The position numbers and the translations under genes were made by a program. From Chloroflexi bacterium UBA4733 (GTDB taxonomy: Bacteria > Chloroflexota > UBA4733), in NCBI GenBank assembly GCA_002404055.1, contig DHIZ01000034.1, positions 244 to 17,780 on the forward strand: a stretch of DNA of 17,537 nucleotides. Reading direction: 5' to 3'. Each line of letters opens with the position of its first letter. The stretch's first letter is position 1. The notes below the pieces were generated by a model. That model was not told the DNA's origin and ran no database searches. It was given only the letters and a program-made list of their open reading frames with translations. This document shows positions 6,728 to 14,369 of the stretch, piece by piece.

Positions 6728-7834
6728 CTAAGCCGTATTGAGCAGCGCGCCCGGCGTTACATACGCCGAACCCTCCTGTCCCGCCTCCAGCGCCTCCACG
6801 GCGGCGACGATGGCGCTGTTGAGGGGCGCCGGCAGGTTGTGTTCTTGGCCCAGGCGGACGATGGCGCCATTCAACCAGCGGATCTCGCTGGGGCGATGCC
6901 GCAGGAGGCTCTGCAACGTAGAGCTATAGACGGGGGCACGCTGCCCCATGGCGATGCGCGCCAGGCGCAAGGCGCTCAGGCCAAAGGCGTCGGGCAGACC
7001 CAGGAAGGCGCGCAAGGTACGGCTGCGCCGGTTGACGGGTGGTGGCATGCCAACCGCGTCCAGCACCGAAAGACCCTCGCGCATCACGCCCAGCGAGACT
7101 CTGACCCCAGCGCGACTGGCGTACAGTTGCTGAATGGTCAGCCCGGTGGCTGCGGCGACGCCGTTGTTCAGGTTGATGAGGAGCTTCAGCCGTTGTGCTC
7201 CTCGCACGTCCTCCGTCACGTCTGCGCGAATCGCCGGCGTCAGCCATGCGGCGATCTGGCGAGCAGCCGCTAACTGCGCAGGTTGGGCGCTACCCACGAG
7301 CAGCCGGCCGGGGATAGAGTAGGTAATCTCACCTGGCAGGAGTGCGGTTGCACCCAGCTCCACCACGGCAGCGTAGAGGCGTTCCGGCGGCCAGTAGTGG
7401 GCAGCGAGATCAAGCGCCGCCAGGCCATTTTGCAGCAGGAGCATGGCCGGAGCCGCCGCTCGTTCTGCGCCGGCACGTCCCTCTGGGTCTGACCAGGCTG
7501 CGGCGATTTGCCGGCACGTCGCTTCCAGATCAGGCATCTTGACGGCGACGACCAGGAGTGCCGCCGCCGGTGAAGAAGCAGTACGCACCGTCAGCGCCTG
7601 CCGGAAGACGCCGCGGGGCGTCGTGACGCGAATACCTTCCCGGTACGCTGCCTGGGATTGCTCGCGCACCACCAGTTCCACGGGGCAACCGGCTCGCGCC
7701 AGTAGGGCGGCCAGCAGCCCACCTACCGCACCACCGCCAATTACGCTGATGGTCGCGACAGTTGGTGGCGTTGCAGGGGATGATCCTCCCGCCGAATGTG
7801 AGGACGTGGTGACCGGCTCGTGGCCCGTGTTCAT
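6728..7834 (-). CDS. panE: Ketopantoate reductase family (PanE/ApbA-like) NADPH-dependent oxidoreductase
   Basis: PanE reduces 2-dehydropantoate to pantoate with NADPH on the way to coenzyme A. 368 residues, longer than the usual 300 or so, partly because of an N-terminal extension of about 27 Pro/Ser/Thr-rich residues. The Rossmann motif ISVIGGGAVGG is at 29-39, followed by VVAVKMPDLEAT and LLLQNGL. The catalytic Lys is present in QRLKLLINLNNG (K217, aligning with E. coli K176) and the substrate-binding Glu in HRPSEIRWLNGA (E317). ATG shares ATGA with the dxs stop. Because the essential residues are kept, true ketopantoate reduction is plausible. Placement at the end of an isoprenoid block leaves open a related 2-oxo-acid or polyketide-like substrate, since family members are often specialised paralogues. 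Confidence 0.82.
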   Translation of the reverse strand: MNTGHEPVTTSSHSAGGSSPATPPTVATISVIGGGAVGGLLAALLARAGCPVELVVREQSQAAYREGIRVTTPRGVFRQALTVRTASSPAAALLVVAVKMPDLEATCRQIAAAWSDPEGRAGAERAAAPAMLLLQNGLAALDLAAHYWPPERLYAAVVELGATALLPGEITYSIPGRLLVGSAQPAQLAAARQIAAWLTPAIRADVTEDVRGAQRLKLLINLNNGVAAATGLTIQQLYASRAGVRVSLGVMREGLSVLDAVGMPPPVNRRSRTLRAFLGLPDAFGLSALRLARIAMGQRAPVYSSTLQSLLRHRPSEIRWLNGAIVRLGQEHNLPAPLNSAIVAAVEALEAGQEGSAYVTPGALLNTA

Positions 7835-9675
7835 CGCGCGCCGACGGGCTCCGTAGCACGTTGCCGCTTGGATGGTGCCGCTTCGCGACCTGAAGTGCAG
7901 CGGCTTTCGCGGTTCTCCGGGCGGAACAGCTCGGGATAGTGCTGCTGCACCGCCGCGGCCACGCCGGCCGCGTCCAGGCCGTAGCGCTTGCGCCAGGAGG
8001 CCTGTGGGCCGTGCTCCACGAACTCGTCAGGCACGCCGACGCGGTGAAGCCGGCAATCGTGGACGCCCTCGTGCTCCAGCAGTTCCCAGACGGCGCTGCC
8101 GAAGCCGCCGGCCAGGGCGTTCTCTTCGATGGTGATTAAACGGCCCACGGTGCTTGCCAACTCCAGGATCAGGTCACGGTCCAGGGGTTTGACGAAGCGA
8201 GCGTTGACGACGGTAGCCGACACGCCTTCGGTCGCCAACTGCTCCGCCGCCTGCATGGCGGCTTCCACACCCAGGCCGATGCCGAGCAAGGCCACGTCGG
8301 GGCCACGGCGCAGCACTTCTGCCTTGCCGATCGGCAGGCGTTGCGGTGTGGCGTCGAGGGCCACGCCGAGGGCTGCGCCGCGCGGATAGCGCACGGCGAT
8401 CGGGCCGTCGTGCTGCAGGGCGGTGTGCAGCATGTGCTGCAGTTCATTCTCGTCTTTCGGGGCCATCAGGACGACGTTGGGGATGCAGCGCATGTAGGAA
8501 TAGTCGAAGACGCCCTGCTGCGTCTTGCCGTCGTCGCCTACAATGCCGGCACGGTCCAGCGCGAAGACCACAGGCAGATCCTGAATGCACACGTCATGGA
8601 TGAACTGGTCGTAGGCGCGCTGCAGGAAGGTGGAATAGATGCCGACCACGGGACGCGCCCCCTGCCGGGCCAGCCCGGCAGCGAGAGCGACGGCGTGCTG
8701 CTCGGCGATGCCGACATCAAAGAAGCGCTCGGGAAAGCGGCTGCGGAATTTGGTCAGTCCGGTGCCTTTGGCCATGGCGGCGGTGATGGCGACCACGCGC
8801 CGATCCTGCTCAGCCGCCCGCACGATCGCGTCGGCGGCAAAGCTCGACCAGGAGGCGACGGCCGGCTTCATGCCGATAGTTGGCGTCGGCGCCATGTCAT
8901 GCCACCCTGTGGCGTCGGCCTCGGCCCGTGCATCACCCTTACCCTTGATGCTGCAGACGTGTACCATCACCGGTCCCGGCGTGGCGCGCGCCTCCAGGAA
9001 CGCCTGCTCCATAGCGGCAATATCGTGCCCATCCACGGGACCTAGGTAGCGGATGCCGAAGGCTTCCCAGAGGAAGGGGCTGGTCGGACCGGTGTTGGCG
9101 GGCGCGAAATGCTTGAGGTGATTGGGAAGCGCGCCGACATTGGCGCAGATGGACATACCGTTGTCGTTGAGGACGATAATGACCCGCTTGCCGGTACCGC
9201 CTAGATGGTCGAGCGCTTCGTAGGCCATCCCGGCGGTCATCGCGCCATCGCCGATGATGGCGACCGCTTCACCCTCCTTGCCGAGCACTGCGTTGGCGAG
9301 GGCGACCCCCGTGGCGAGGGAGATGGAGTGGCCGGCGTGGGCGGCGTAGACCGGATCATGTTCGCTCTCCGCTGGGGACGGGTAGCCGAAGAGGCCGCCT
9401 TCCTGGCGCAAGGTTTCGAACTGGTGGAAGCGGCCGGTGACGAGCTTGTGCGGGTAAGACTGGTGGCCGACATCCCAGAAGAGGCGGTCGCGCGGACTGT
9501 CAAAAACACGATGCAGGGCGAGCGTCAGTTCGACGACGCCCAGGTTCGGGCCATAGTGGCCGCCGTTGCGCGGAATGACGCGCATCAACTCGTCGCGTAT
9601 TTCTTGCGCCAGCGTTGCCAATTCCGGCGCTGTCATACCCTTGAGTTCATGCGGTCCGCGCAGATGTTCCAGCAT
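7831..9675 (-). CDS. dxs: 1-deoxy-D-xylulose-5-phosphate synthase (Dxs), divergent
   Basis: Thiamine-diphosphate enzyme that condenses pyruvate and glyceraldehyde 3-phosphate, the entry step of the MEP route to isoprenoids. About 614 residues. Visible: VGHQSYPHKLVTGR (69-82), the ThDP-binding IGDGAMTAGMAYEALDHLG (141-159) with NDNGMSI, LGPVDGHD, SIKGKG (242-247) with WH at 258-259, the catalytic Glu in VGIAEQHAV (321-329), and STFLQRAYDQFIHDV. Unusual points: the TGHSSTSIS segment reads AAHAGHSIS (111-119), the linker after KGKG is shorter than in E. coli Dxs, and the His of the THQG motif is Gln (TQQG, Q386). ATG at 9675 gives the normal N-terminus MLEHLRGPHEL; GTG at 9681 (AAGGG eight bases upstream) and GTG at 9720 are alternatives. 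It overlaps the end of the UbiA gene and shares ATGA with panE. Confidence 0.93.
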   Translation of the reverse strand: MLEHLRGPHELKGMTAPELATLAQEIRDELMRVIPRNGGHYGPNLGVVELTLALHRVFDSPRDRLFWDVGHQSYPHKLVTGRFHQFETLRQEGGLFGYPSPAESEHDPVYAAHAGHSISLATGVALANAVLGKEGEAVAIIGDGAMTAGMAYEALDHLGGTGKRVIIVLNDNGMSICANVGALPNHLKHFAPANTGPTSPFLWEAFGIRYLGPVDGHDIAAMEQAFLEARATPGPVMVHVCSIKGKGDARAEADATGWHDMAPTPTIGMKPAVASWSSFAADAIVRAAEQDRRVVAITAAMAKGTGLTKFRSRFPERFFDVGIAEQHAVALAAGLARQGARPVVGIYSTFLQRAYDQFIHDVCIQDLPVVFALDRAGIVGDDGKTQQGVFDYSYMRCIPNVVLMAPKDENELQHMLHTALQHDGPIAVRYPRGAALGVALDATPQRLPIGKAEVLRRGPDVALLGIGLGVEAAMQAAEQLATEGVSATVVNARFVKPLDRDLILELASTVGRLITIEENALAGGFGSAVWELLEHEGVHDCRLHRVGVPDEFVEHGPQASWRKRYGLDAAGVAAAVQQHYPELFRPENRESRCTSGREAAPSKRQRATEPVGAR

Positions 9676-10732
9676 GCCCACGGCTTTCACCCTTCTCTTC
9701 CGGTGGTTTTCCACGTCCACCTTTTGGTTCTTCCACTTTCATTGGCGCGAACTCGTAGCGATCACGCAGACGCAACTGTGCCCACCAGGTTGTTGATGCC
9801 AGCACCGCCAGCAAGACGAGCGCCTTGACTGGCGACAGTACAGTAGCCGCAAAGGCAACAGACAATATTAGCCGCTCAATGACCAGAACCTTGTGCGCCC
9901 CCAGCGCCGCGTGGCGACGCTGGGTACGCGCGTCGCCACCGGCGTCCGCTCCGTCCGCCCGATTAGCCGGCGTCATCTGGAACAGCGCCAGCACATCACC
10001 AACGACGGCTGCCGCGAATAGCACTGCAAACAGCGGCTTCCAGACCGTGCTCAACGCAAATGCCAGGCCAATAGCCATCCAGAGCAGCATCAGGCCGCCG
10101 GCAATGGCGCCGGATACGGCCACGCCGTAGCGTACCGGCGCCGTCTGGTAGCCTGCCGCCCTGTCCCCTTCCAGGTCGCGCACGGCGCCCAGCAGGTTCG
10201 TCGCGCTGTCGTGGCAGAAGAACAGCGCCACCAGCAGCCACATGCGCGACGGCACGCCACCGGTGGCGGCGATGCTGCCGAAGAGCACCGTCAGACCGGC
10301 GAGCAGGCCGCGATCGAAATGACCGAGGAAGCCTTTTGCCTTGAACGTGCGGGCGTAGGCGACCCCCAGGATCATCACCAGCCAGGCCAGCGCGAAGGTG
10401 CGCCAGCCAAGCAGGAGCGCGCCGACGAAGCCGGCCACGATCAGGCCGACCATGAGCCGGAAGGCCTCCCGCTCGCCCACGCGGCCCGACGGGATCGGCC
10501 GCATCGGCTTCGCCACCCGGTCCAGTTGGCGGTCGTGGTAGTCGGAAGTCGCCAGACCGGCCAGCCAGCCGACGGTCGGCGTCAGCCAGATCAGCAGGGC
10601 ACGGCCGGCCGAGATGTGCCCCTGTGCCGCCACAAGTCCCGCCGCCAGGCAGAGCGTGCCGGCGTGGAACAGGGTATAGGGTCGCGCCATCTCCAGGTAG
10701 GCGAAGGCTTTGACGCGCAGGGGATGCTTCAT
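9647..10732 (-). CDS. UbiA-family membrane prenyltransferase
   Basis: UbiA enzymes transfer a prenyl chain from a polyprenyl diphosphate to an acceptor inside the membrane. 361 residues with about eight or nine hydrophobic segments. Both Mg-diphosphate motifs are present: SDYHDRQLD at 63-71 (usual NDxxDxxxD, first Asn replaced by Ser) and DLEGD at 186-190 (DxxxD). Between them lie PMRPIPSGRV (77-84 and on) and YARTFKAKGFLGHFDRGLL, as in quinone, chlorophyll and archaeal-type lipid prenyltransferases. The acceptor cannot be told from sequence; UbiA-type terpene cyclases are an alternative. The C-terminal 30 residues are polar and lysine/glutamate/glycine rich, and their codons overlap the dxs start region by about 30 bp. 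The ATG shares ATGA with the cyclase stop. Confidence 0.9.
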   Translation of the reverse strand: MKHPLRVKAFAYLEMARPYTLFHAGTLCLAAGLVAAQGHISAGRALLIWLTPTVGWLAGLATSDYHDRQLDRVAKPMRPIPSGRVGEREAFRLMVGLIVAGFVGALLLGWRTFALAWLVMILGVAYARTFKAKGFLGHFDRGLLAGLTVLFGSIAATGGVPSRMWLLVALFFCHDSATNLLGAVRDLEGDRAAGYQTAPVRYGVAVSGAIAGGLMLLWMAIGLAFALSTVWKPLFAVLFAAAVVGDVLALFQMTPANRADGADAGGDARTQRRHAALGAHKVLVIERLILSVAFAATVLSPVKALVLLAVLASTTWWAQLRLRDRYEFAPMKVEEPKGGRGKPPEEKGESRGHAGTSARTA

Positions 10733-12447
10733 TCGCGCAGTCCCGCCGCGGAACGCTGGTAGGCAGCGAGTGCCTGCAAGGGCAAGGCAACGGCGTACAT
10801 ACTGTCGGAGTACCAGAGGGTGCTGTAGTAGAGGCCGATCACGGACGGGTCCCAGGCGCCGTCGTCACGTTGTTTATCGAGCAACCAGTCGACGGCCCGC
10901 CGCGCGGCCCCCGTGTTGAAGGTGCGGTCGCGCAGGAGCAGGGCGTGCATGGCCCAGGCTGTTTCTTCGGCCGATGAGGGCTTGGCGCCGTCGCCTCCCC
11001 AGCCGCCATCGGGCCGTTGGGACACCGCCAGCCAGTTGGCAGCCCGCCGTGCCGTCAACCCGTCGCCCTGTCCCAGCAGCGCCAGTGCTTCCAGCACCGA
11101 CGCCGTGCCGGCCACCGAGTTGCGGAACCAGATGGCCTCAAAGGAGCCATCCGAGCGCTGCGCTCGCTCCAGGAAGGTTATGGCCCGCGCCACGGCCGGG
11201 TCACTCGACGGGACCCCCGCTTCGGCGAAAGCGGCCAGCGCGTGGCCGGTGATGTAGGGACAGGCGCGGTCAAAGGGCATGCGGGAGTTCTTGACGAAGG
11301 TCGACCAGGAGCCGTCGCGGTTCTGCATCCAGCGCATGAAGCGCAAGCCGTTTTGGATGCTGGCCTGGTCGGACCGCTCACCCAGGCGCAGCAGGGCGCG
11401 AATGGCGGCAGAAGAGTCGTCCATGTCCGGCCAGCCGCCCGGCTGTGCCCAGGCCCAACCGCCCGGCTGCGCGCCGGTGGGGAAGCAGACCGCGCGGAAC
11501 TGCGTATCCTGAAACCACCGGTGCAGGGCGGCATCCGCCGGGCCGATAAGAGCGTTGCCGTGCGTTGCAAGGGCCTGCACCGTCAGCGCGCTATCGAAGG
11601 TCTCCAGCTCGCGGTCGATGGGCCAACTGCCGTCGGCGCGTTGGGCCTGTTCGACGTAGGCCGCGGCGCGCTGGGCGATGGCGCTGCCTGGTGTCTCGAT
11701 CAGGCACATGGCGACGATGGAGGTGAGGAAGGCCGACTCTTCGTAGCCGCCGTTGGCACACTGGGCGCGCTGTAGCCAGCGCAGCCCCCGCCGTTCCACC
11801 AGCCGTCGCAGCGGCCGCCGCAAACGGGCGACCGGTCGATGCCGGTCGTGCAGCATCGCCAGGCTGAGAAAGGCCGGGAAGGTGGTGGAGATGGTCCGGC
11901 GTATCGGCTTGGGCAGCAAGGAAATCTCGACCGGCAGGGAGCGAATGGCCCGCCACGGTACCAGTTCCGCCATTGCCCAGACCGTCCGGCAAGGTCCGCT
12001 CAACGTCGCCTGCTCCGGGTCGTTGATGGCCGCGAAGCCGCCGGCCTCATCAATCCAGCGCCTGCCCCGCGCGATCTGCTCCTGGTAGCGCTGCGGCTGT
12101 TCCAGGTGCAGCGCGGCCACGGCCAGCGCGGTGGCGTTGACCGTGCTGTCGTCGGTCACGGCGTCACCCCAGCCACCATCCTGCCCCTGGGTAGCAGCCA
12201 GCCACTCCGTCCCGGCGCGCAGGCGCATCGCTAGCCGAATCGGGGCGTGGCGGCGGAGGGCGACAGTGGCGATGGCCGTTGCCAGGGCGGAACTGGAGAG
12301 ATCACCCGCCCAGGTTCCATTGGCGCGGCGCCGGCCTTCGAGGTAACGCAGCGTGCGGGTGATGGCCGCATCGACGCGCCGGTCGCCGGACGCAGTCATC
12401 AGCGGCGACGTGGTGGCAGGAACAATGCTCCATGTATCAGGTCGCAT
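10729..12447 (-). CDS. Class II terpene cyclase, squalene-hopene cyclase-like
   Basis: Squalene-hopene cyclases protonate a terminal isoprene double bond and fold the chain into a polycycle at the membrane surface. 572 residues, some 50-60 shorter than typical bacterial squalene-hopene cyclase. The catalytic acid motif is DMDD at 341-344, within PGGWPDMDDSSAAIRAL. Repeated QW-type motifs that stabilise the alpha/alpha barrels are evident: QDGGWGDAV (89-97), QCANGGYEES, QRADGSWPID, QNRDGSWSTF (375-384), QRSDGSFEAI, QRPDGGWGGD (477-486) and QRDDGAWDPS (526-535). The C-terminal LYYSTLWYSDSMYAVALPLQAL resembles the end of hopene cyclases. No squalene synthase (HpnCDE or SQS) gene is in the window, so the substrate may be squalene made elsewhere, another polyprene, or a prenyl diphosphate. 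Start overlaps the acyltransferase end by 11 bp; an internal ATG at residue 17 is an alternative. Confidence 0.87.
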   Translation of the reverse strand: MRPDTWSIVPATTSPLMTASGDRRVDAAITRTLRYLEGRRRANGTWAGDLSSSALATAIATVALRRHAPIRLAMRLRAGTEWLAATQGQDGGWGDAVTDDSTVNATALAVAALHLEQPQRYQEQIARGRRWIDEAGGFAAINDPEQATLSGPCRTVWAMAELVPWRAIRSLPVEISLLPKPIRRTISTTFPAFLSLAMLHDRHRPVARLRRPLRRLVERRGLRWLQRAQCANGGYEESAFLTSIVAMCLIETPGSAIAQRAAAYVEQAQRADGSWPIDRELETFDSALTVQALATHGNALIGPADAALHRWFQDTQFRAVCFPTGAQPGGWAWAQPGGWPDMDDSSAAIRALLRLGERSDQASIQNGLRFMRWMQNRDGSWSTFVKNSRMPFDRACPYITGHALAAFAEAGVPSSDPAVARAITFLERAQRSDGSFEAIWFRNSVAGTASVLEALALLGQGDGLTARRAANWLAVSQRPDGGWGGDGAKPSSAEETAWAMHALLLRDRTFNTGAARRAVDWLLDKQRDDGAWDPSVIGLYYSTLWYSDSMYAVALPLQALAAYQRSAAGLRE

Positions 12448-13336
12448 TGGTCAGTGCTCCCAGAGATCGGAAGGCATACCATTGTTCCGGGTGCTGCCGG
12501 ATCAACTGCTCAAAATGAACGGCGACCGCCTGCATGAGTTGCTGAACCTGCTCCGGCAGCGATCTGGCGTCGTTTGGCGATGGCGGATAGATGGCGGGGT
12601 TGGCGGTGATGCTCGGGCGACCATCGGCCAGGGTGACGGCGGCGCAGGGGATGAGCGGCGCGCCGCTGGCAATCGCCAGCCGGGCCGGTCCGACCGGCAG
12701 GTAGGCGCGCTGGCCGCCGAAGCAGACTGCCGTGGCGTGGACACCTGGCGGCGCCACGTCGCAGAGCAGCGCCACCGGCTCGTTGCTGTCGAGGGCGCGC
12801 CGGAGGGGGCGCAGCGAACGCGCCCGCGGGAGGACGTGAAGCCCGTCGCGCCTGCGCGCCTGCCCGGCAAACGCAGCGCTCCAGTCATCCTCCACCACGG
12901 CAGTCAGTGGATAGCCGAGCGCCAGACAGAGCCGCGCTGCCATGTCCCAGTTGCCCAGATGTGGCAGCACGAGGATGGCGCCATGGCCTTGCTGTAGCGC
13001 ATTGTCCAGATACTCCCTTCCCGATACGTGCGCGCGAGCCAGTAGATCCCTGTTGGCGACTTGCGTCATGGTGAAAAAGGCCAGCGCCATGCGGCCATAG
13101 TGCTTGTATGCCTGGCGCACCAGCCGGCCGACTTCCGGCGATTGGGGCGACTGCTCCAGGAGGGCAGCATAGTTTTCCCCCGTGGCCCGGCGGCGGCCCG
13201 GCGTCAAAGCCCAGGCGAGCAGGCCCAGGCCGTCCACAGCAGTGCGCGTCGAACCGTTCGGGAGGTCGCATAGGGCAGCCCCCAGCAGCGGTACCAGTTG
13301 ACCGGCGAGGCGGGCGGAGGCGAGGCGAGTTGGCAT
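12437..13336 (-). CDS. LpxL/HtrB-like lipid acyltransferase
   Basis: Members of this family move a fatty acyl chain from an acyl donor to a lipid or glycolipid, for example lipid A (LpxL) or phosphatidylinositol mannoside (PatA). 299 residues. The catalytic HX4D/E motif is HLGNWD at 126-131, in LVLPHLGNWDMAARL, and the downstream pattern (VALLCDVAPPGVHATAVCFGG, then LPVGPARLAIASGAPLIP) and the terminal HPEQWYAFRSLG are typical. Asp rather than Glu in the HX4 motif leans towards the PatA-like side. A typical lipid A pathway is not expected in this kind of organism and no lpx gene is in the window. The start ATG is 4 bp after the polyprenyl synthase stop, and the stop overlaps the cyclase start, so the acceptor could be the terpenoid made by this operon. 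That last point is inference. Confidence 0.85.
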   Translation of the reverse strand: MPTRLASARLAGQLVPLLGAALCDLPNGSTRTAVDGLGLLAWALTPGRRRATGENYAALLEQSPQSPEVGRLVRQAYKHYGRMALAFFTMTQVANRDLLARAHVSGREYLDNALQQGHGAILVLPHLGNWDMAARLCLALGYPLTAVVEDDWSAAFAGQARRRDGLHVLPRARSLRPLRRALDSNEPVALLCDVAPPGVHATAVCFGGQRAYLPVGPARLAIASGAPLIPCAAVTLADGRPSITANPAIYPPSPNDARSLPEQVQQLMQAVAVHFEQLIRQHPEQWYAFRSLGALTNAT

Positions 13337-13340
13337 GCGC

Positions 13341-14369
13341 TTAGTGATGACGATGCACCGCCATGTCAGCCAGGGCTGCCAGGTGCTCCCGGCTGGCGGT
13401 TGGCCGCAGTGCTCCGACGTGCTGGCGGGCCATGCCGGCGAACTGCTCGGCGTCGGCGCGTGCCCGGTCGATGGCGCCGGTCGTGCGCAGCAACTCCAGC
13501 AAGGCGGGCTGCTGCGTCAGGTCCGGCTGTGGGGCGGCAAAAAGGTCGCGAAGCCAGCGGTGCTGCGGCGGCGTTGCCTGTTCCAGCGCGTAGATGATCG
13601 GCAGCGTGACACGGCGGTTGGCCAGGTCACTGACCACCGGCTTCTTGATCACGTCGTCACTCTCCGTGTAGCAGAGCAGGTCATCGATCACTTGAAAGGC
13701 GAGGCCGAGATGCTCGCCGTAGGCCCCCAGCGCCTGAATCTCCTGCTCCTGGCCGCCGCCCAGCACGGCGCCAATCTGGGCAGCGCTGGCGGTGAAGGTG
13801 GCCGTCTTCAAATGAATCACCTGGAGATATAGCTCACGAGTCACGTCGCAGTTACCAACTAGCTCCGCTTCCAGGGCCTGACCTTCGCACATCTCCATGC
13901 AGGTGGCGGAGAGCAAGGCGATGGCGCGCAGGACGCGGTCGCTCGGCACGCCAAGGGCGGCGCAGCGGGTGAAGCAGTGGTAGGTCTGGAAGATGAGGTA
14001 ATCGCCGCCGAGCACCGCGTAATCCAACCCATAGCGGCGGTGCACCGCCTCCTGGCCCCGCCGGACGCTGTCGCCATCGATCAGATCGTCGTGGATCAAG
14101 CTGGCGGTGTGGCCGTACTCCGTGCCGGCCACCGCCGGCAGGATTTGCTCCGGCTTGCCGCCGACGGCCCGACAGGCTTCCAGCATCAGCGCCGGCCGCA
14201 TCATCTTGCCTTGCGGCCCCACGGCGTAGAGGCAGGCGTCGCGCAACGTGCTACCCAGCTTCTGCTCGCTGTTCTTGAGCGCCTGGATGAGATACTGATG
14301 GACCTCGGCCAGCGCGGATTCGTCCTGCGGCAGGTAGGTGGGCAGCACAGGTTCGGTAGCAATCACCAT
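13341..14369 (-). CDS. Polyprenyl diphosphate synthase (trans-isoprenyl diphosphate synthase)
   Basis: Adds isopentenyl diphosphate units to an allylic diphosphate to build a linear all-trans chain. 342 residues from the ATG at 14369, which has AGGAGG five bases upstream; the frame stays open to 14459 but that extension is unlikely. The first Asp-rich motif is SLIHDDLIDGDSVRRG (DDLID at 94-98), followed by HRRYG. The second is FQVIDDLLCY (226-234), where the usual last Asp of DDxxD is Cys at 233. The residues four and five before DDLID are Ser and Ala, as in medium- and long-chain synthases such as heptaprenyl or octaprenyl enzymes, and not aromatic as in farnesyl synthases. Chain length is therefore predicted as long, but this is only a rule of thumb. 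First gene of the six-gene terpenoid block. Confidence 0.93.
   Translation of the reverse strand: MVIATEPVLPTYLPQDESALAEVHQYLIQALKNSEQKLGSTLRDACLYAVGPQGKMMRPALMLEACRAVGGKPEQILPAVAGTEYGHTASLIHDDLIDGDSVRRGQEAVHRRYGLDYAVLGGDYLIFQTYHCFTRCAALGVPSDRVLRAIALLSATCMEMCEGQALEAELVGNCDVTRELYLQVIHLKTATFTASAAQIGAVLGGGQEQEIQALGAYGEHLGLAFQVIDDLLCYTESDDVIKKPVVSDLANRRVTLPIIYALEQATPPQHRWLRDLFAAPQPDLTQQPALLELLRTTGAIDRARADAEQFAGMARQHVGALRPTASREHLAALADMAVHRHH

Noticed and set aside
8341..9045. Plus-strand open frame of 234 residues
   Set aside because: Antisense to dxs; no domain visible.
9676..9740. TPP riboswitch in front of dxs
   Set aside because: The upstream bases are coding sequence of the UbiA gene, with no conserved thi-box elements; dxs is internal to an operon.
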